From contig CM082579.2 of assembly GCA_040954595.2 (NCBI GenBank), forward strand, positions 2,852,001 through 2,916,000: a stretch of DNA of 64,000 nucleotides. The letters are read 5' to 3'. The notes below the pieces were generated by a model that saw only the letters and a list, made by a program, of their open reading frames with translations, made no database searches and was not told the origin of the DNA. Every line of letters begins with the position of its first letter. The stretch's first letter is position 1. The DNA comes from Balanoglossus misakiensis. Lineage: Eukaryota; Hemichordata. This document shows positions 26,221-38,270 of the stretch, one piece after another. The translations under genes and the position numbers were made by a program.

Positions 26221-28312
26221 AGTGATATCATCGGAGAGGTATTGCCGAATATTCGCCGTGTTATCTGTCTTAATTTTATCAGTCTTTACATTTTCGTCGG
26301 GTAAGTGGTATCCAGTTATTCATACCAGAATTTCCGCTAACGATTTAACACTCCTTATGCAGGTACTCCCTAAAACACACGCTTACACTTTACGCTATCG
26401 GTGCGTCTTACGGTTGCGTACGTACGTAGCAGTGTCATACGTGTGTATTTACATGCCAGAAGTTTTACATGTCAATATATGGGCAACAGTGTGATAAAGG
26501 GGGTGCGGCCACCGCAATATGCGTCTTTCTCTGTAGAGCCGACCTACATTGACAAAATTCGCGATGGATTGTTAGCGCTTGTCTTCTTTTTCAAATATTT
26601 GGTGGTTGTTCTGGTCAATTTATGGAAAAGTTTTTTGGTGATAATAACGTGCGACCATGCATACTTGCATCATTCTATGTCTGTATATCTTTCATCACTA
26701 CATCAGCAGTGTTCATATGTTGAGTTGACCTCTCTTATAGACAGCGACGAAAATATGCAACTGTCAAGCTGTTCGAATACTAGTAATAGTGTCCAATTTT
26801 AAAGTCTTGTGCACAGTTGAGGCGGGACCGCATCATGATCTGGCAAAGCGGAAAAACCAGCGCTGGCGGGTGGAAGTGATGGAGACGCGCTCTTCGCTTC
26901 GCAGGGGGTCCGTCGTTGGCTTGGACACGCAATCGCATCATTGCGCATCGCGCTCTTCCAGGAAAAAAGCAGTAACTCTAATCAATGCAGTGTGTAGGGA
27001 CATTGCGGTGAAACATGCCGGCTTGGCGTAATCGAATATGCCCAGTTGGACAAACAGCATCGTGCATCGCACTACTTGACAGGAAAGTTTTCCGCATAAA
27101 TAAATATAAAACAGCATGGCTTGGTTATGGAAGATGAAAACAGAAGTGTTCATTTCAGCTCAACCAAAACAGTTGAATGCTATGAAACTTACAACAAGCA
27201 GTCTATTAATTATTTTAACATGCCAACACCAGAAAACATAGAACTGTTTTTCCTCAGAAAGATCAAGAATGAAACTGCCCCATCCCAGTGCTCCATGCAA
27301 TTCAATTGTTGTACATGTAGTTACCAAATGTTGTCCAGATATTGGACACTGACCTGAGTGGAATTTTACCAGGGTCTGCAGCCAAAGCAACTGTGGGACA
27401 TCTCATTTATTTACATAGTCTTATTGGCCTGAGACACCCATCCAAGATAATAGATATTACTGTTTACAAAATAGAATTACCAGGGAATTAGATATACTAT
27501 GGTAATTGATCTATAAATGTTACCTTGGGAGTAAGAATGAAAAACATAGGCAGGTTCTATGCAAGGAAATGCCACCCCTCACTCTTCCTGTACTGATAAT
27601 AAATCTCTTGAGAGCTATAAACAATTGCTGCCCCCTTCAAACATATGAAAAATCGATTCACATTAATTTCCAGTATAATATCTATATATCAAAATTGTGA
27701 TGCAAATTCTTCTAATTTTTTTAAACGAGAAAAATTATCATAATTGGCCAGACAGAATCTTTGCCTGTTTACAGCAGCTGACATTCAGCATTTATATCAG
27801 TGTAATGCTTGGGGGATATCAGTTTCCTGAGTTGTTATGCCCACAGTGAATAAAACATTTTTCTGATAGTGGAAATAAATCAGACCTTTGATAAACTTTC
27901 ACATACTTGGCGAGGTCACCTTGGGTTATAGTTGAGAGTTTGTGTGTTATCTGGTACAGTCTGAGTATTAACTGTTGCGGCTCCCCTTTACAGTGTTTGA
28001 AGTTAAGAAAAAAAATGCAAAGTTAAAAATACATGTATGTCCGCCGTGACAGCTATTTCTGAAATGTGCTAGTCAGTTTGGAAACAGGCAGACTGTTTAT
28101 ATAAAATAAAAGTACAATCTGAACTTGTTTGACAAACATGCGTGTATTGCGATAACCCTGGCTACTGGGGGAAAAAACATAGCCAGGAATGTTTCTGATA
28201 AGGCAATGTATTTTTATTTCATTAGTGGTTGCAGCAGCTGTATCGCTGATTTTCCCTGTATTTTTGTGATATTGTCCTCTTGACAAGAAATGGTGAAATT
28301 CATCAAAGTACG

Positions 28313-28347
<35 letters not shown>

Positions 28348-31300
28348 CCATCATCACCATCACCATCACCATCATCATCATCATCATCATCACCATCATC
28401 ATCACCATCATCATCATCATCTCGACCTTCATCATTATCTGGAAAGTGTCATGAAATTTTATATTCTCACGGAGGTTAGAAAAAATCCAGTTCCCAGACT
28501 GGTGGGATTACTGTTATTCAATAACAACTGCAGGTCTGCTTATGTAATGTTGATGATGTCTCTGCTTATATACTGTCTCTTTGGTGTTTCTTTAGATTTG
28601 TACACCCCAGGCTGTGTGCATTGCAGTTTTCCTCCATTGTTCTGTGTGAGGTCGTTGCCCCCTGTTCTCCGAACTCCAGATATGCCTCTTAACAAAAGAG
28701 TTATGTCAAGTTTCTGGAAATATTGGGCAGTTCAGATTTCTTTTTATTTATGGTCATGAATTAGTTAGTCATGTCTTTGTGAAGGTTAGTTCTCTTTGTC
28801 ACGACTCGCCGAACAAAGGAAGGAAGCCCTTGACTCAAAGGGACTGGCTCCCTGTAACTGGACCACTGCAACAGGAAAGCGATCTGCGTATCTTTCAGGA
28901 CCAGAGGCTTGTCTATTTATACACTGTTCGTACATTGTACTTGGATCGACGGGAAGTGGCTGTATTCCCAGTCACACTACATAAGTTTTTCTCGGAAATT
29001 CTGCTTGGGTGAGATTGGCTTCAAGAGGTGGAAATGAGTGTTTACTGTGTTGGGACAATTGTTTGTGTTGATAACAATCAGCTGAAGTTGTTCCCCAGGG
29101 ACCACTGCTTTTGCCCTCTAGTGTGAGATCGTGGGTGAATCTTACTTTTCTCTGTAGAAATCCAAAGACAGAGGGATCAAACCAAACTCTAATGGTGAAA
29201 AGGGTTTGATCGTGAGATAATGATCTTCCTGATGGTGGTTCCAGGAATTGGCCAGCTTTGCACATGGCGAATGATGTGCTGCAGTGGTCATCATGATCAT
29301 AACCAAATATGGCATATGTGCTATTAGTCCAGTGCTCATCCGACACCATGAGATTTCTATTTCTGAAACTTTTCATAGCCTTCCTGATGATGCCACCATC
29401 CTCTTTCTGTGGTAATATGTTGTCAGTTCAATCACCGTGGTTTAGTATATCTGAACTGGCATTCCCTGTCCTCAGTACACTCCTCAATAAATTTTGTATG
29501 TGAATTTAACGACAGTTTTCAGTTTGGTTAAAATTCAACATGCTGTCAGTCAGGCATAAGTGATCAGTACTTCACAGGTTTGGATTATTTGTTGGCCAGG
29601 GTATTGAAAAAAGGGAAAAAAACAGATGGAGTAATTGAATGGCTGGCTTGATGAAAAAAAGGTTTTAAAATCTTGGAATCTTGGAAAATACCAAAAGTGA
29701 GTGCCTTTTAAGCACACGTGCATGCCAACAGGCACTTCCTCCTTCTCGGAATTCAAGTTAGCGTCGCGTCGGTTCTTATTGTCCCGATTGGCTAGATAAA
29801 CACCTCGATTGACATCTCTGAAAAGACTTCCGAAAGCGTGGCGCATAAGCGGGATTACTCGGCCAAATAAATGGGTAGTCGTTATCTACACCCAAAACAG
29901 CTGTGGTCTCATGTCCTCACGTTCGGGGAGGATCTGCATCGCTTGACCGCAAAAAGAGGAAGTTTATCAGTTTTTTTTAGCCATTTCATTTGTGAGTTAC
30001 AGTACTGTATAATTAAACTAAGTGTGTGCTGGGTGACCTTTGCCATGTTTCACTTGGAGCACATTGTGACAGGCGGGTTAAAGTGGTCATGAAGCCAATT
30101 GTCCATTTCCGGAGTGAAACCCCTGAAAGCAAGCTGCGTGGCGACCTCTTGTGCCCTCTCAGATCTGCAGAAGAACATGACAACAATACAAACAGGGCCA
30201 GAGTGTGTTGCCTTCACGAACCTGGTAGAATTTCCGGAACTAAGACAGCCATTCCATTATTTATACACATGTTTTTATCATTCTTAGGGGGTGAATATCG
30301 CGTGATGTTTTTCTCACGCTCACCGTCAGAAACCTTCCCAGAAAGCCATCATTCAAAAATCGAGTGAATGATTGGCCACGGAAAATGCAGTAACATGTTA
30401 CAGTTCTTGCAAATGAACTCGCCAGACTTGACGTATGTTGTAACCTTGCATCAATACTTCTGTCTTTCCAGGTTCCTCTGTCCACCATGGTGTGCCCCAG
30501 CTCAGTATCACCGAACCCCAGACATCAGTCCAAAAAGGAGACCAACTTCAGATAACTTGTAAATGCAACACCGAAGTCCAGTGGGACTATCCCCAGCACG
30601 AGTTTAACAACATCAATCTGCGACTCGTGGTTGCGACAACAGAGAAAACGAACGTTGATGGCGAAAAGGACTACACCAGTGTTCTCACAGTTGAAAACAC
30701 AACATACCTGGACACGGGAATTTACCGGTGTCGAGTGAAGATGTCACGAGAATTAACAAACAATCAGACAGCTGCCAGTGTCTATGTTTTTGTAAACAGT
30801 GATGGCAAGTTGATATTTTAACTTTTTATGGCAGTACATGGGAAGTATCATCATACTATTCATATGATGGCACTTTCTCTAGAAACTATTTTTATGTTTT
30901 ACTTCACTTCACTTTTTACATTGGTGCAAATTTGTCTTTGTGGACTCCTAGAAAAGAAGTGAAGATTTGAAACTGCCAGCGGTTGTTCACACAACTGCAT
31001 TTGATTTATACAAAACAATCACCTGTTCTTGAAATTTGCTTTTCTGTCCAAATTATCCCCCAAAGTATATGCAAGTTTAAGATAGAGTGAAGGTGCAAGT
31101 AAACTGAGACTCAGCCTACTTGTTTCTGAAGGACACTATTTTGTTCAATTTGCAGAGAGTGAAGAACTCATGATACCAGCAGAGAAAATATCCTTCAAGA
31201 TGTATGCCACGTGGTCGTTCACCATCCCCTGCCGGGTCACAAATCCAGCCGCCAGTGTCACACTGAAGAAAGGCGCCAACAGAATTCCTACTGACGGAGA

Positions 31301-34300
31301 AACGGTGCGATACGACCCTACCAGGGGGTTCATTATCAAAGAAGGCGATCCTGAATATACAGGAATGATTACGTGTATCGCCAGATTAGACGACCAAGTG
31401 AAACGATTATCTTACATTCTCTTCTATGAAGGTAAATATACCAAACCCAGGAAACCTTATTTTGTTTAATGCCTATGATGTCTATTTTACATACATGTAC
31501 ATGTAACCCAATGCATATGTTCCACTAACAGTAACAGTTGACCTTACATGATTTTTTCCCATTCCCAGCAAATGCACCGAAGCCACAGCCGACTATCCGG
31601 AGCAGCAAAGCAGAATCCGTTGTCGGAGAACACTTCCGGGTGACCTGCACAGTGGATGCCCCTCTGAGTGTGACTATGAGCTTCGTGTGGACTTATCCAG
31701 GTCAAAATGGAGCAGTAAGTTTGTCCAACTTTTATGTCTGCACTTGAAAAGTTCACACTTTCATCAGATACAACATGAAAGTACAGGAAACTTGTGAAAT
31801 AAGTTCTGCTTGGGAGGTAGTGGGCCTTACTTGCCCCCTCTCTGTCTCCCCCTCCCTACCCACCCCCTCCTCTCTCTCTCTGTTGTTGACAGAGCTTCCT
31901 TCAGAGAGATAATGGCAAAAATAATTTCTTCACTAACCTCTATCTCCATTGATTTTTCAGTCAAACAGCACAGTTGAAATCGAAAATGATTCACAAATCA
32001 TCAACGAGCCAACAAAAACTTACAGAAGATTTTTATCTGAATTGAAAGTCAGTGGTTCAACTCTAGCTGATATGGGGTACTACTACTGCAATGCTTCAAA
32101 CTACATTGGTAGTAATAAAGTTTCCACTTATGTTCAAATATTAGGTAAGAGAAATGTTTATTTATTTTACAGAAGTTTTAAATGTGGCATTATATCAGAT
32201 ATTTCCAAGCAGAGTTGAAACTATGTTTCAAACTATTTTGAGTATCTGGTCTGTCTCCTCTGATTTTGTCCAACACAACATTCTACTTCAAAAGTAAAGT
32301 TATGAAGAAATTGTTGATCAGGAAAAATACCATGATGATTGGTCATTTAGATTTTCAGTGCCATCAGAATTTGACCATGTTTGGTGAAAAAAAAATCATG
32401 AAAATGTCATGTTTTTCTTTTGCAGAAACCGGCTACCTTGAGGTCACCCCGCTCAAGAACCAGTATGTCATTGAAGCTCCAATAAACAGTGAAGCCAAGG
32501 TGGTGTTTGATGTGAGGTCATACCCCAAGTCCAACTTCATGTGGTACAAGGATGGTGACCCCATCTACTCACGAAATTCCAGCTTTGCGATCCGTAAGAA
32601 GGACAACCAGAGGCGTTTAGTGATTATTGATGTCACTCTGGAACACGAAGGAAACTACACGCTGGTTGGCTTGAATGAATACATGTCAGAACCAGTTGAA
32701 GCTACAATACAGCTCATAGTCACCGGTAAGTTTTTTATTTGTCAGGTTTTTTGCACTCTACTATGGTAAAAACATGTCAAGTTGTTTTTAGTGTAAACTG
32801 TTAAGTGCTGATGGTAACAATCTGTTTTTTTACCCCAAAAACTGCTCAAACTTGGTCATGAATTTTTTCAACAGTTCCCCCTGAAATCAGCATACAGCAA
32901 AACCCTGTGCCATCGCGAACCAATCCACCACTTTACCTGTCAAAAGAAAGGTACACTTTGGACTGCGATGTCAGCGGCAAGCCCCTACCGTCGGTCACGT
33001 GGCTATGGCAACCGTGCAGCGACTTAGACGAGTGCAAGAAATCCTTCTCCAACAGCAACCAGTGGAGCCCCGTCCCGACCCCGGACATGGACGCTGCTCC
33101 GGGATTTCACTATCTGGACAACACAAAATCCGGGAGAAGCAGCCTGTACATCACTGCTGCCGTACAGCCGGGATGGTATCGGTGCATTGCTTCATCCTCG
33201 GCATTTTCTGAGAATGCCACACAAGATATAGAGTTCAAACTGACAGGTGAGGAAATAGTACCTCTTGCTGAGCTTTATTTGAAACAAGGAAAGGACAGTG
33301 TTCACCTTTCTGCTTTACGAAGTAATTTCACAACAGAAAATAAATTAAGTGTGCAACATTTCAGTTTTAACCTGTGTAGAGGTCCAACTTTGAAAACATT
33401 TGCTTTGGACCAAAAGATGGCGGGGAGATTGTTTATTAAATATGTTACGGTAATTTTTTTCAAATCGAAGACTGCATGTACACTCAGTTTTTCTTGGTTT
33501 ATATTTTACCTTTTCAGATGTCAAGGATGGCCTCAGCATCTCTGCTGATCCGCCATCAGCCATCGAGACATTGCCTGTCAACATCACGTGCCAAGCCAAT
33601 AAATATGCATATAGAAACATCAGGTGGGGCCAAAAGGGTGCTGAAAATCTCACGTTTGATAGTCCGCAAGATTTGACAAGCTCCAACATGCAGATCCATG
33701 AATTTACAACGGAATATTCCCATGTGTCTGTGCTCAGCATACTGGCATCTCAGCAAAGTGATGCCGGCACTTACCACTGTACCATTACCAACAGAAGGAA
33801 AGACACTCACGACCCAGAGACAACATCGGTGACATATGACCTTCAGGTCAATGGTAAGTGAAGGGTTATACTTGGTATGTCAGTAGATGTAAAATAAAAC
33901 AATAGTGTGGTTCGTTTTAGTATGCAATGATATTCTTGGAGTTGCATGAGAAGAATGTAGTCTTTTTCATGAAAAATTGAGACGTTTGATAATTTTTTTT
34001 CCAGTGGTGAGAAGACCATCCATCTTGAGGGTTCTGAGACCAGTGAGGCTTCTGGCCAGCAAGGGAACATTTGAGTTGAGATGTGCAGCGTCCGGCATCC
34101 CTGGACCGGCGATAACTTGGCACAAGGATGGACATGTGATCGAAAACAACGATGTGAGTGAGGTGCAGGGGGACACAGTGATGTCGACGCTGACGGTGAG
34201 AAGGATAACGATGTTCGATACTGGCGTCTACGCTTGCAGGGCAGAGAATCAGGGAGGGCGCGTGAACACCAGTGCCTTCGTTGAAGTATATGGTAAGTCT

Positions 34301-37300
34301 GTTTTGAGGTTGTCTGTCTTGATGGAAAATACTGGTATAGTGTGGAGAAGAACTTGATCCATTGCTACAATGCAAGTATATGAAAAGTATGAAATCTGCA
34401 ATATTGAATGACATTTAGATGAAAGTAGGCAGTGTCATCGTAGTTTATTGAGAAATTTTTGGGATGAATCTCTCGAATACAATATATCATGTTCCCTCTT
34501 GTTGACCCACAGAGGTCCCCAAGGTCATGGTCACCCCAGAACATTCATATGCCCACGAGAAGGACAACGTTTCTCTTCGGTGCGTGGTTTCTGGTAATCC
34601 TCGCCCGCAGGTGGCATGGACCAAGAAATTCAACACCACGTATTTCGAAGCGGTGCCCAGACACATGTACACTGTGGTGAACAGTGGAAAGTACTCCGTG
34701 GATAGTCACCTGAACCTGAAAATGATCACCAAGCAACATATGGGAAGCTACAGATGTAAGGCCTTCAACATCAAGACGGGCGAGGACACGTATGCTGGTG
34801 TTGACTCTGACGACGGCGTTGTCCAAGTCGGTGAGTACTGCAGTGGTTCTTTATGTGTGTGGGATTCAACCTCAATTCTTGCCAGGCAAGTTCAAGATAC
34901 CATGACCACAATGAACTGAATGTGCGTGGAAAGTTCTGCATCTATTTGGTCAGATCTTCAGCAAATCTCATTTGATCAAGAATACATTGGTTGCAGATTA
35001 TTTTATTGGATATCAGCATTTTGACTACCGATAGTTCCAGAAGCCATCATTTCAAAGGGCAGTTGGATAAAGACCAATCAGTTGCTTTAGTCCTAAGACC
35101 TTGTCCCAATTCCACATCCTGTTAAAAATTCCCATGTTTCAAAGCTTGTCACAATGAAGCTTATTGCATGTGGGAAGTGTGAGCATTGTATCTAATTGTT
35201 CTTTTTTTTCATGACTACAGCAAGTAATACTTTAGCACAAGGAGCACATGCAAATCAGCTGTCAGAAAAACAGATTCAGATGATGGCCGTGCTTGGTGGC
35301 GCTATTGCTTTGGCACTCATCGTGTTTGTCGTCATCATCATCAGTCTGAGGAAATACAGGAGGGTAAGTTATTTAAATTTAATTCACTCTGGAAACCTGT
35401 AGAATTTCTGATGATTTTATTTTGATTTGACTCGTGGACCTGTGTTTATTGCAGCTGTCATGTCAGTGATGTGCGGGTCTGTCTGATTCGATGCAGTCAC
35501 AGACAATATGAAGCAGGAACATGTGACAACCCTTTAATAATCCTGTCTGTTTCTTGATGTCTTTTTATTTCCAACAGAGACGTTATCATCACAGCGACGC
35601 AAAGGAAATGAATTTCCCACCCATCATCGAGGATGGTGTCGAAGTTGGTGTGGAAGGAGCGTGCGAGAAGATCCCGTACGACGAGAAATGGGAATTCCCG
35701 GAAGAGCGACTGAGGATCGGACAAACTATTGGCAGGGGCGCCTTCGGTCGGGTGGTGAAGGCAGCTGCTTGGGGCATTAATGGTTCCTCGGCCGTCACAA
35801 CTGTTGCAGTCAAAATGCTGAAACGTAAGTGACTTCTATCTGTGTTTTACTGTAATATATAAAATTTGTGACTTTAATGTGCGCCCTCAATGACAGATTC
35901 CAAGGAGGGTCGAGCTGCCAGTTGGGTGGCAATTTTTCATTGGTTCAGAAGAGCTCAACTGTGCAGTAAAATGAACACATGGCAAGCACTTGATTTGCCT
36001 AGCTGGTTATCTTTTTAAGGTTGTGAGATTCACTGTCACATTTCTTACCTCGCTTTCTTCCTCTCCCTGCAGCTGATGCGAGTGAAAGTGAAAAGAGGGC
36101 ACTGTGGATGGAACTGAAGGTGCTGATACACATCGGTCAACATCTGAACATCGTCAATCTGCTTGGAGCTTGTACCACAGATTGTAAGTCAGATTTTTGC
36201 ATATACTCTGTAATTTTAATTTATCCGATTTCTTGTTGTGAAATACTTGTCTGTGTTTCTTTTTTGACATGCAATGTATATCTCTCAACAGGTCTGTACT
36301 TGATAATCGAGTATTGCAAACATGGCAACCTGTGTGACTACCTGCGTACGAGACGGGACAGCTTTGTGCTGGAGCCCAGGTCACCTGGCACTTCGCCCTC
36401 CGACCAAGACATGTATGATGATGTCTTTGAGTACAATGAAGATCCCCTCAGTTTGCATGACTTGACCTGCTTCTGTTTCCAAGTTGCCCGAGGAATGGAA
36501 TTCTTGTCGTCTAAGAGGGTGAGTGTTGCCACAAAGTTTGTAACAATATAGTACTTATTCAGATCAAATGGTTAGACTTTACGCAAAAGAATGTGACAAA
36601 ACTCATATCTTGATGACATTTTATGTGTGCCTTTCTAGGTGATTCATCGTGATTTGGCAGCTCGTAATGTGTTGTTATCAGATAACCACGTAGTGAAGAT
36701 CTGTGATTTTGGTCTGGCAAGAGACATCTATGATGATCCTAACTACATCACCAAGGGTTCTGTAAGTACATCGGTATCTTTTGGCCATATTGTCATCCAC
36801 TCCAACAAAATATCAAGATGAATACATTGAATTATTTTTAAATGGGTCCAAGACAGATTTTCATGTACACACAATGTAGTTTACTCTTCTGTGTACCAGT
36901 GATATGTTAAGCTTGTTAGTTGAAGTTTCTAAGCACATACTCTTTCCGCCATTTTGAATTCGCAGTGTCGTCTTCCAATCAAATGGATGGCACCGGAATC
37001 CATCTTGGATGACAAGGTCTTCACCACACAGAGTGATGTGTAAGTATATTGTATATAAAATTTGTACGTCTTCATAATTTTTTTTAGAGCTGTTAAAATT
37101 CTCTATGAGAATAGCATTAGGTTTTCTGGTGTTATTTGGCAAAAGAATGAATAAGAAATGTCATAAGGGCCTACATTACCCCCAGTAACCATGGTAATTG
37201 CTCTCTTTGCAGGTGGTCATTTGGGGTCCTGATGTGGGAGATTTTCTCACTGGGTGGAACTCCTTACCCAGGCATGCAGATTGATGAGGATTTCTTCCAG

Positions 37301-38270
37301 AAAATGCGAAATGGTTACCGCATGAGATGCCCAGAGCTGGCACCTCAAGAACTGTAAGTTGGCAGTCAAAAGTTTATTGGTTTTGTTTTCCCACCATAAA
37401 TTTTGTGATGGATTCACACAGAAAAGTACTAAAAGTGTTAAATTTATACTAATTGTTATAACACAAAACATTTGGTGGTTTTTGCCTTGTAGATACCAAC
37501 TGATGTTACAAAGTTGGAATGCTGAAGCAAAAGCAAGACCATCGTTCAGTGCGCTGGCTGAGAAGCTTGGCGGCCATCTTGAATCCAATGTACGACAGGT
37601 AAGCAGAAGTCACAAAGTGACAAGTTTTTTCATTAGTTCAAAAGTCAATGATGTCAAAAATCATCACCAGGTTAACAGTAGTACTCAGTGTATTTGTAAA
37701 GTTATTAAACAATGACAATTTGACATTCTTTAAGATATGGTGAAATTATAGTTAATTTTCTGTGCTTTTTAAATGTCCACACAGGAGTACATTGACCTGA
37801 ATGAACCGTATCGGAACAGGACGTCAACTATACTCGGTTATGCTGACCTCCAGAATGAGCTGGTCCCGGAGTACCAGCCGTTGATGAGCAAGCATAAGAA
37901 CAGTGTTGTGCAGGCAAAGCCTGGGAATGTCGAATCGGACAACCGCGCCTCCAGGCCTTACTTGGAGCCAATCACCAGGCGGATCAACGGCAGTGCGGTG
38001 ACCACCTTCCCGGCCAGTGAGAACGACGACGACGTCGAGTACATAGACGGCGCTGCAGATACCGAACTGAGCTCGCTGACCAGAAGTCGCGCCAGCTACA
38101 ACCACAAGGGCAGCAGCAAAAGCGAGGAGTCGGTGTCGTCGGACTTGTCGAGCGGTTTTCATTCCGAAGGATACGCGAACGAGCACAAACATAACAGCCA
38201 CGAGAGCGATGCCCCGCCAGAGTACAGCCAAGTCGTAGAAGCAGAGACGAATTTCTCCACTCTTGCATAG
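26213..38270 (+). CDS. VEGFR-like receptor tyrosine kinase (class III/V), complete, eight Ig domains
   Basis: A single-pass receptor kinase of the VEGFR/PDGFR superfamily, expected to bind a PDGF/VEGF-type ligand at the cell surface. Nineteen exons: 26213-26300, 30472-30804, 31156-31431, 31569-31714, 31961-32144, 32426-32725, 32875-33246, 33518-33853, 34005-34292, 34513-34830, 35221-35363, 35578-35824, 36073-36183, 36292-36518, 36639-36761, 36966-37039, 37213-37353, 37493-37598, 37785-38270. They total 4299 nt, or 1432 residues plus TAG, and every phase agrees. Residues 1-30 form a signal peptide; then come Ig domains, a membrane segment (about 902-923), a split kinase and a 160-residue tail. 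The start ATG is the only one that gives a signal peptide spliced in phase to the first Ig exon. Ig2, Ig3, cysteine-less Ig4 and Ig5 resemble VEGFR domains more than PDGFR. One gene may represent the common ancestor of FLT1, KDR and FLT4. Confidence 0.95.
26301..30471. other. Receptor kinase intron 1 (4.2 kb)
   Basis: This is the longest intron in the gene and the usual place for enhancers. It holds a CAT-type microsatellite at 28312-28421. A minus-strand open frame of 134 codons at 28972-29376 and a + frame of 113 codons at 30026-30367 have no recognisable homology. No mobile element was recognised. Confidence 0.65.
28312..28421. repeat. CAT/CAC trinucleotide microsatellite
   Basis: About 36 units of CAT with several CAC variants, in intron 1 of the receptor kinase. 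Read as protein it gives a polyhistidine or polymethionine run, which is not coding. Confidence 0.95.
30472..34830 (+). CDS. Receptor kinase ectodomain exons: eight Ig-like domains
   Basis: Nine exons encode residues about 30-880. Every domain boundary falls at a phase-1 intron. Ig1 (to 140) has DTGIYRC; Ig2 (to 232) has IPCRVTNP and YDPTRGFII, as in VEGFR domain 2; Ig3 (to 342) is split over two exons at a phase-0 intron; Ig4 (to 442) lacks both disulphide cysteines, as in VEGFR and PDGFR domain 4; Ig5 (to 566) has [14 protein letters not shown], like VEGFR domain 5; Ig6 (to 678) has NITCQANKY and DAGTYHC; Ig7 (to 774) has [17 protein letters not shown] and DTGVYAC. Ig8 (to 880, exon 34513-34830) has [15 protein letters not shown] and MGSYRCKAF, and is additional to the standard seven. 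The intron after 30804 uses a GC donor. Confidence 0.92.
35221..35363 (+). CDS. Receptor kinase transmembrane exon
   Basis: This exon encodes residues 881-928. A hydrophobic stretch [20 protein letters not shown] (901-920) is followed by the stop-transfer sequence SLRKYRR. It separates Ig8 from the cytoplasmic part, giving a type I topology. Confidence 0.93.
35578..37598 (+). CDS. Receptor kinase juxtamembrane and split tyrosine kinase exons
   Basis: Seven exons encode residues 929-1271. The glycine loop is [10 protein letters not shown], the ATP-binding lysine is in TVAVKML (about 1007), the alpha-C region is ALWMELKVL, the catalytic loop is [11 protein letters not shown] (aspartate about 1128), the magnesium loop is [16 protein letters not shown], and the end of the activation segment is [11 protein letters not shown]. 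All residues needed for catalysis are present, so the kinase should be active. A kinase insert after [11 protein letters not shown] is only about 35-40 residues, shorter than in vertebrate VEGFRs, and has the tyrosines [11 protein letters not shown] as possible docking sites. Confidence 0.95.
37785..38270 (+). CDS. Receptor kinase C-terminal tail exon
   Basis: The last coding exon gives residues 1272-1432 and opens with EYIDL, as in related receptors. It holds several tyrosines in acidic surroundings (for example DVEYIDG), the stretch [13 protein letters not shown] that resembles the vertebrate VEGFR2 tail, and a PPEY motif at about 1415-1418 that could bind WW domains of NEDD4-type ubiquitin ligases. 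The functional readings are inferred from motifs. Confidence 0.9.
   Translation, partial: EYIDLNEPYRNRTSTILGYADLQNELVPEYQPLMSKHKNSVVQAKPGNVESDNRASRPYLEPITRRINGSAVTTFPASENDDDVEYIDGAADTELSSLTRSRASYNHKGSSKSEESVSSDLSSGFHSEGYANEHKHNSHESDAPPEYSQVVEAETNFSTLA

Noticed and set aside
28280-28759. Histidine-rich open frame of 159 codons
   Set aside because: It is created by the CAT microsatellite inside intron 1 of the receptor kinase.
28972-29376. Minus-strand open frame of 134 codons in receptor intron 1
   Set aside because: It shows no similarity to known proteins and no start context or splice partners.
26213-38270. PDGFR, KIT or FGFR rather than VEGFR-like
   Set aside because: PDGFR and KIT have five Ig domains and FGFR three. 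Here domains 5-7 have VEGFR-type features, and the kinase insert is short. The position relative to the common ancestor of class III and V receptors remains open.
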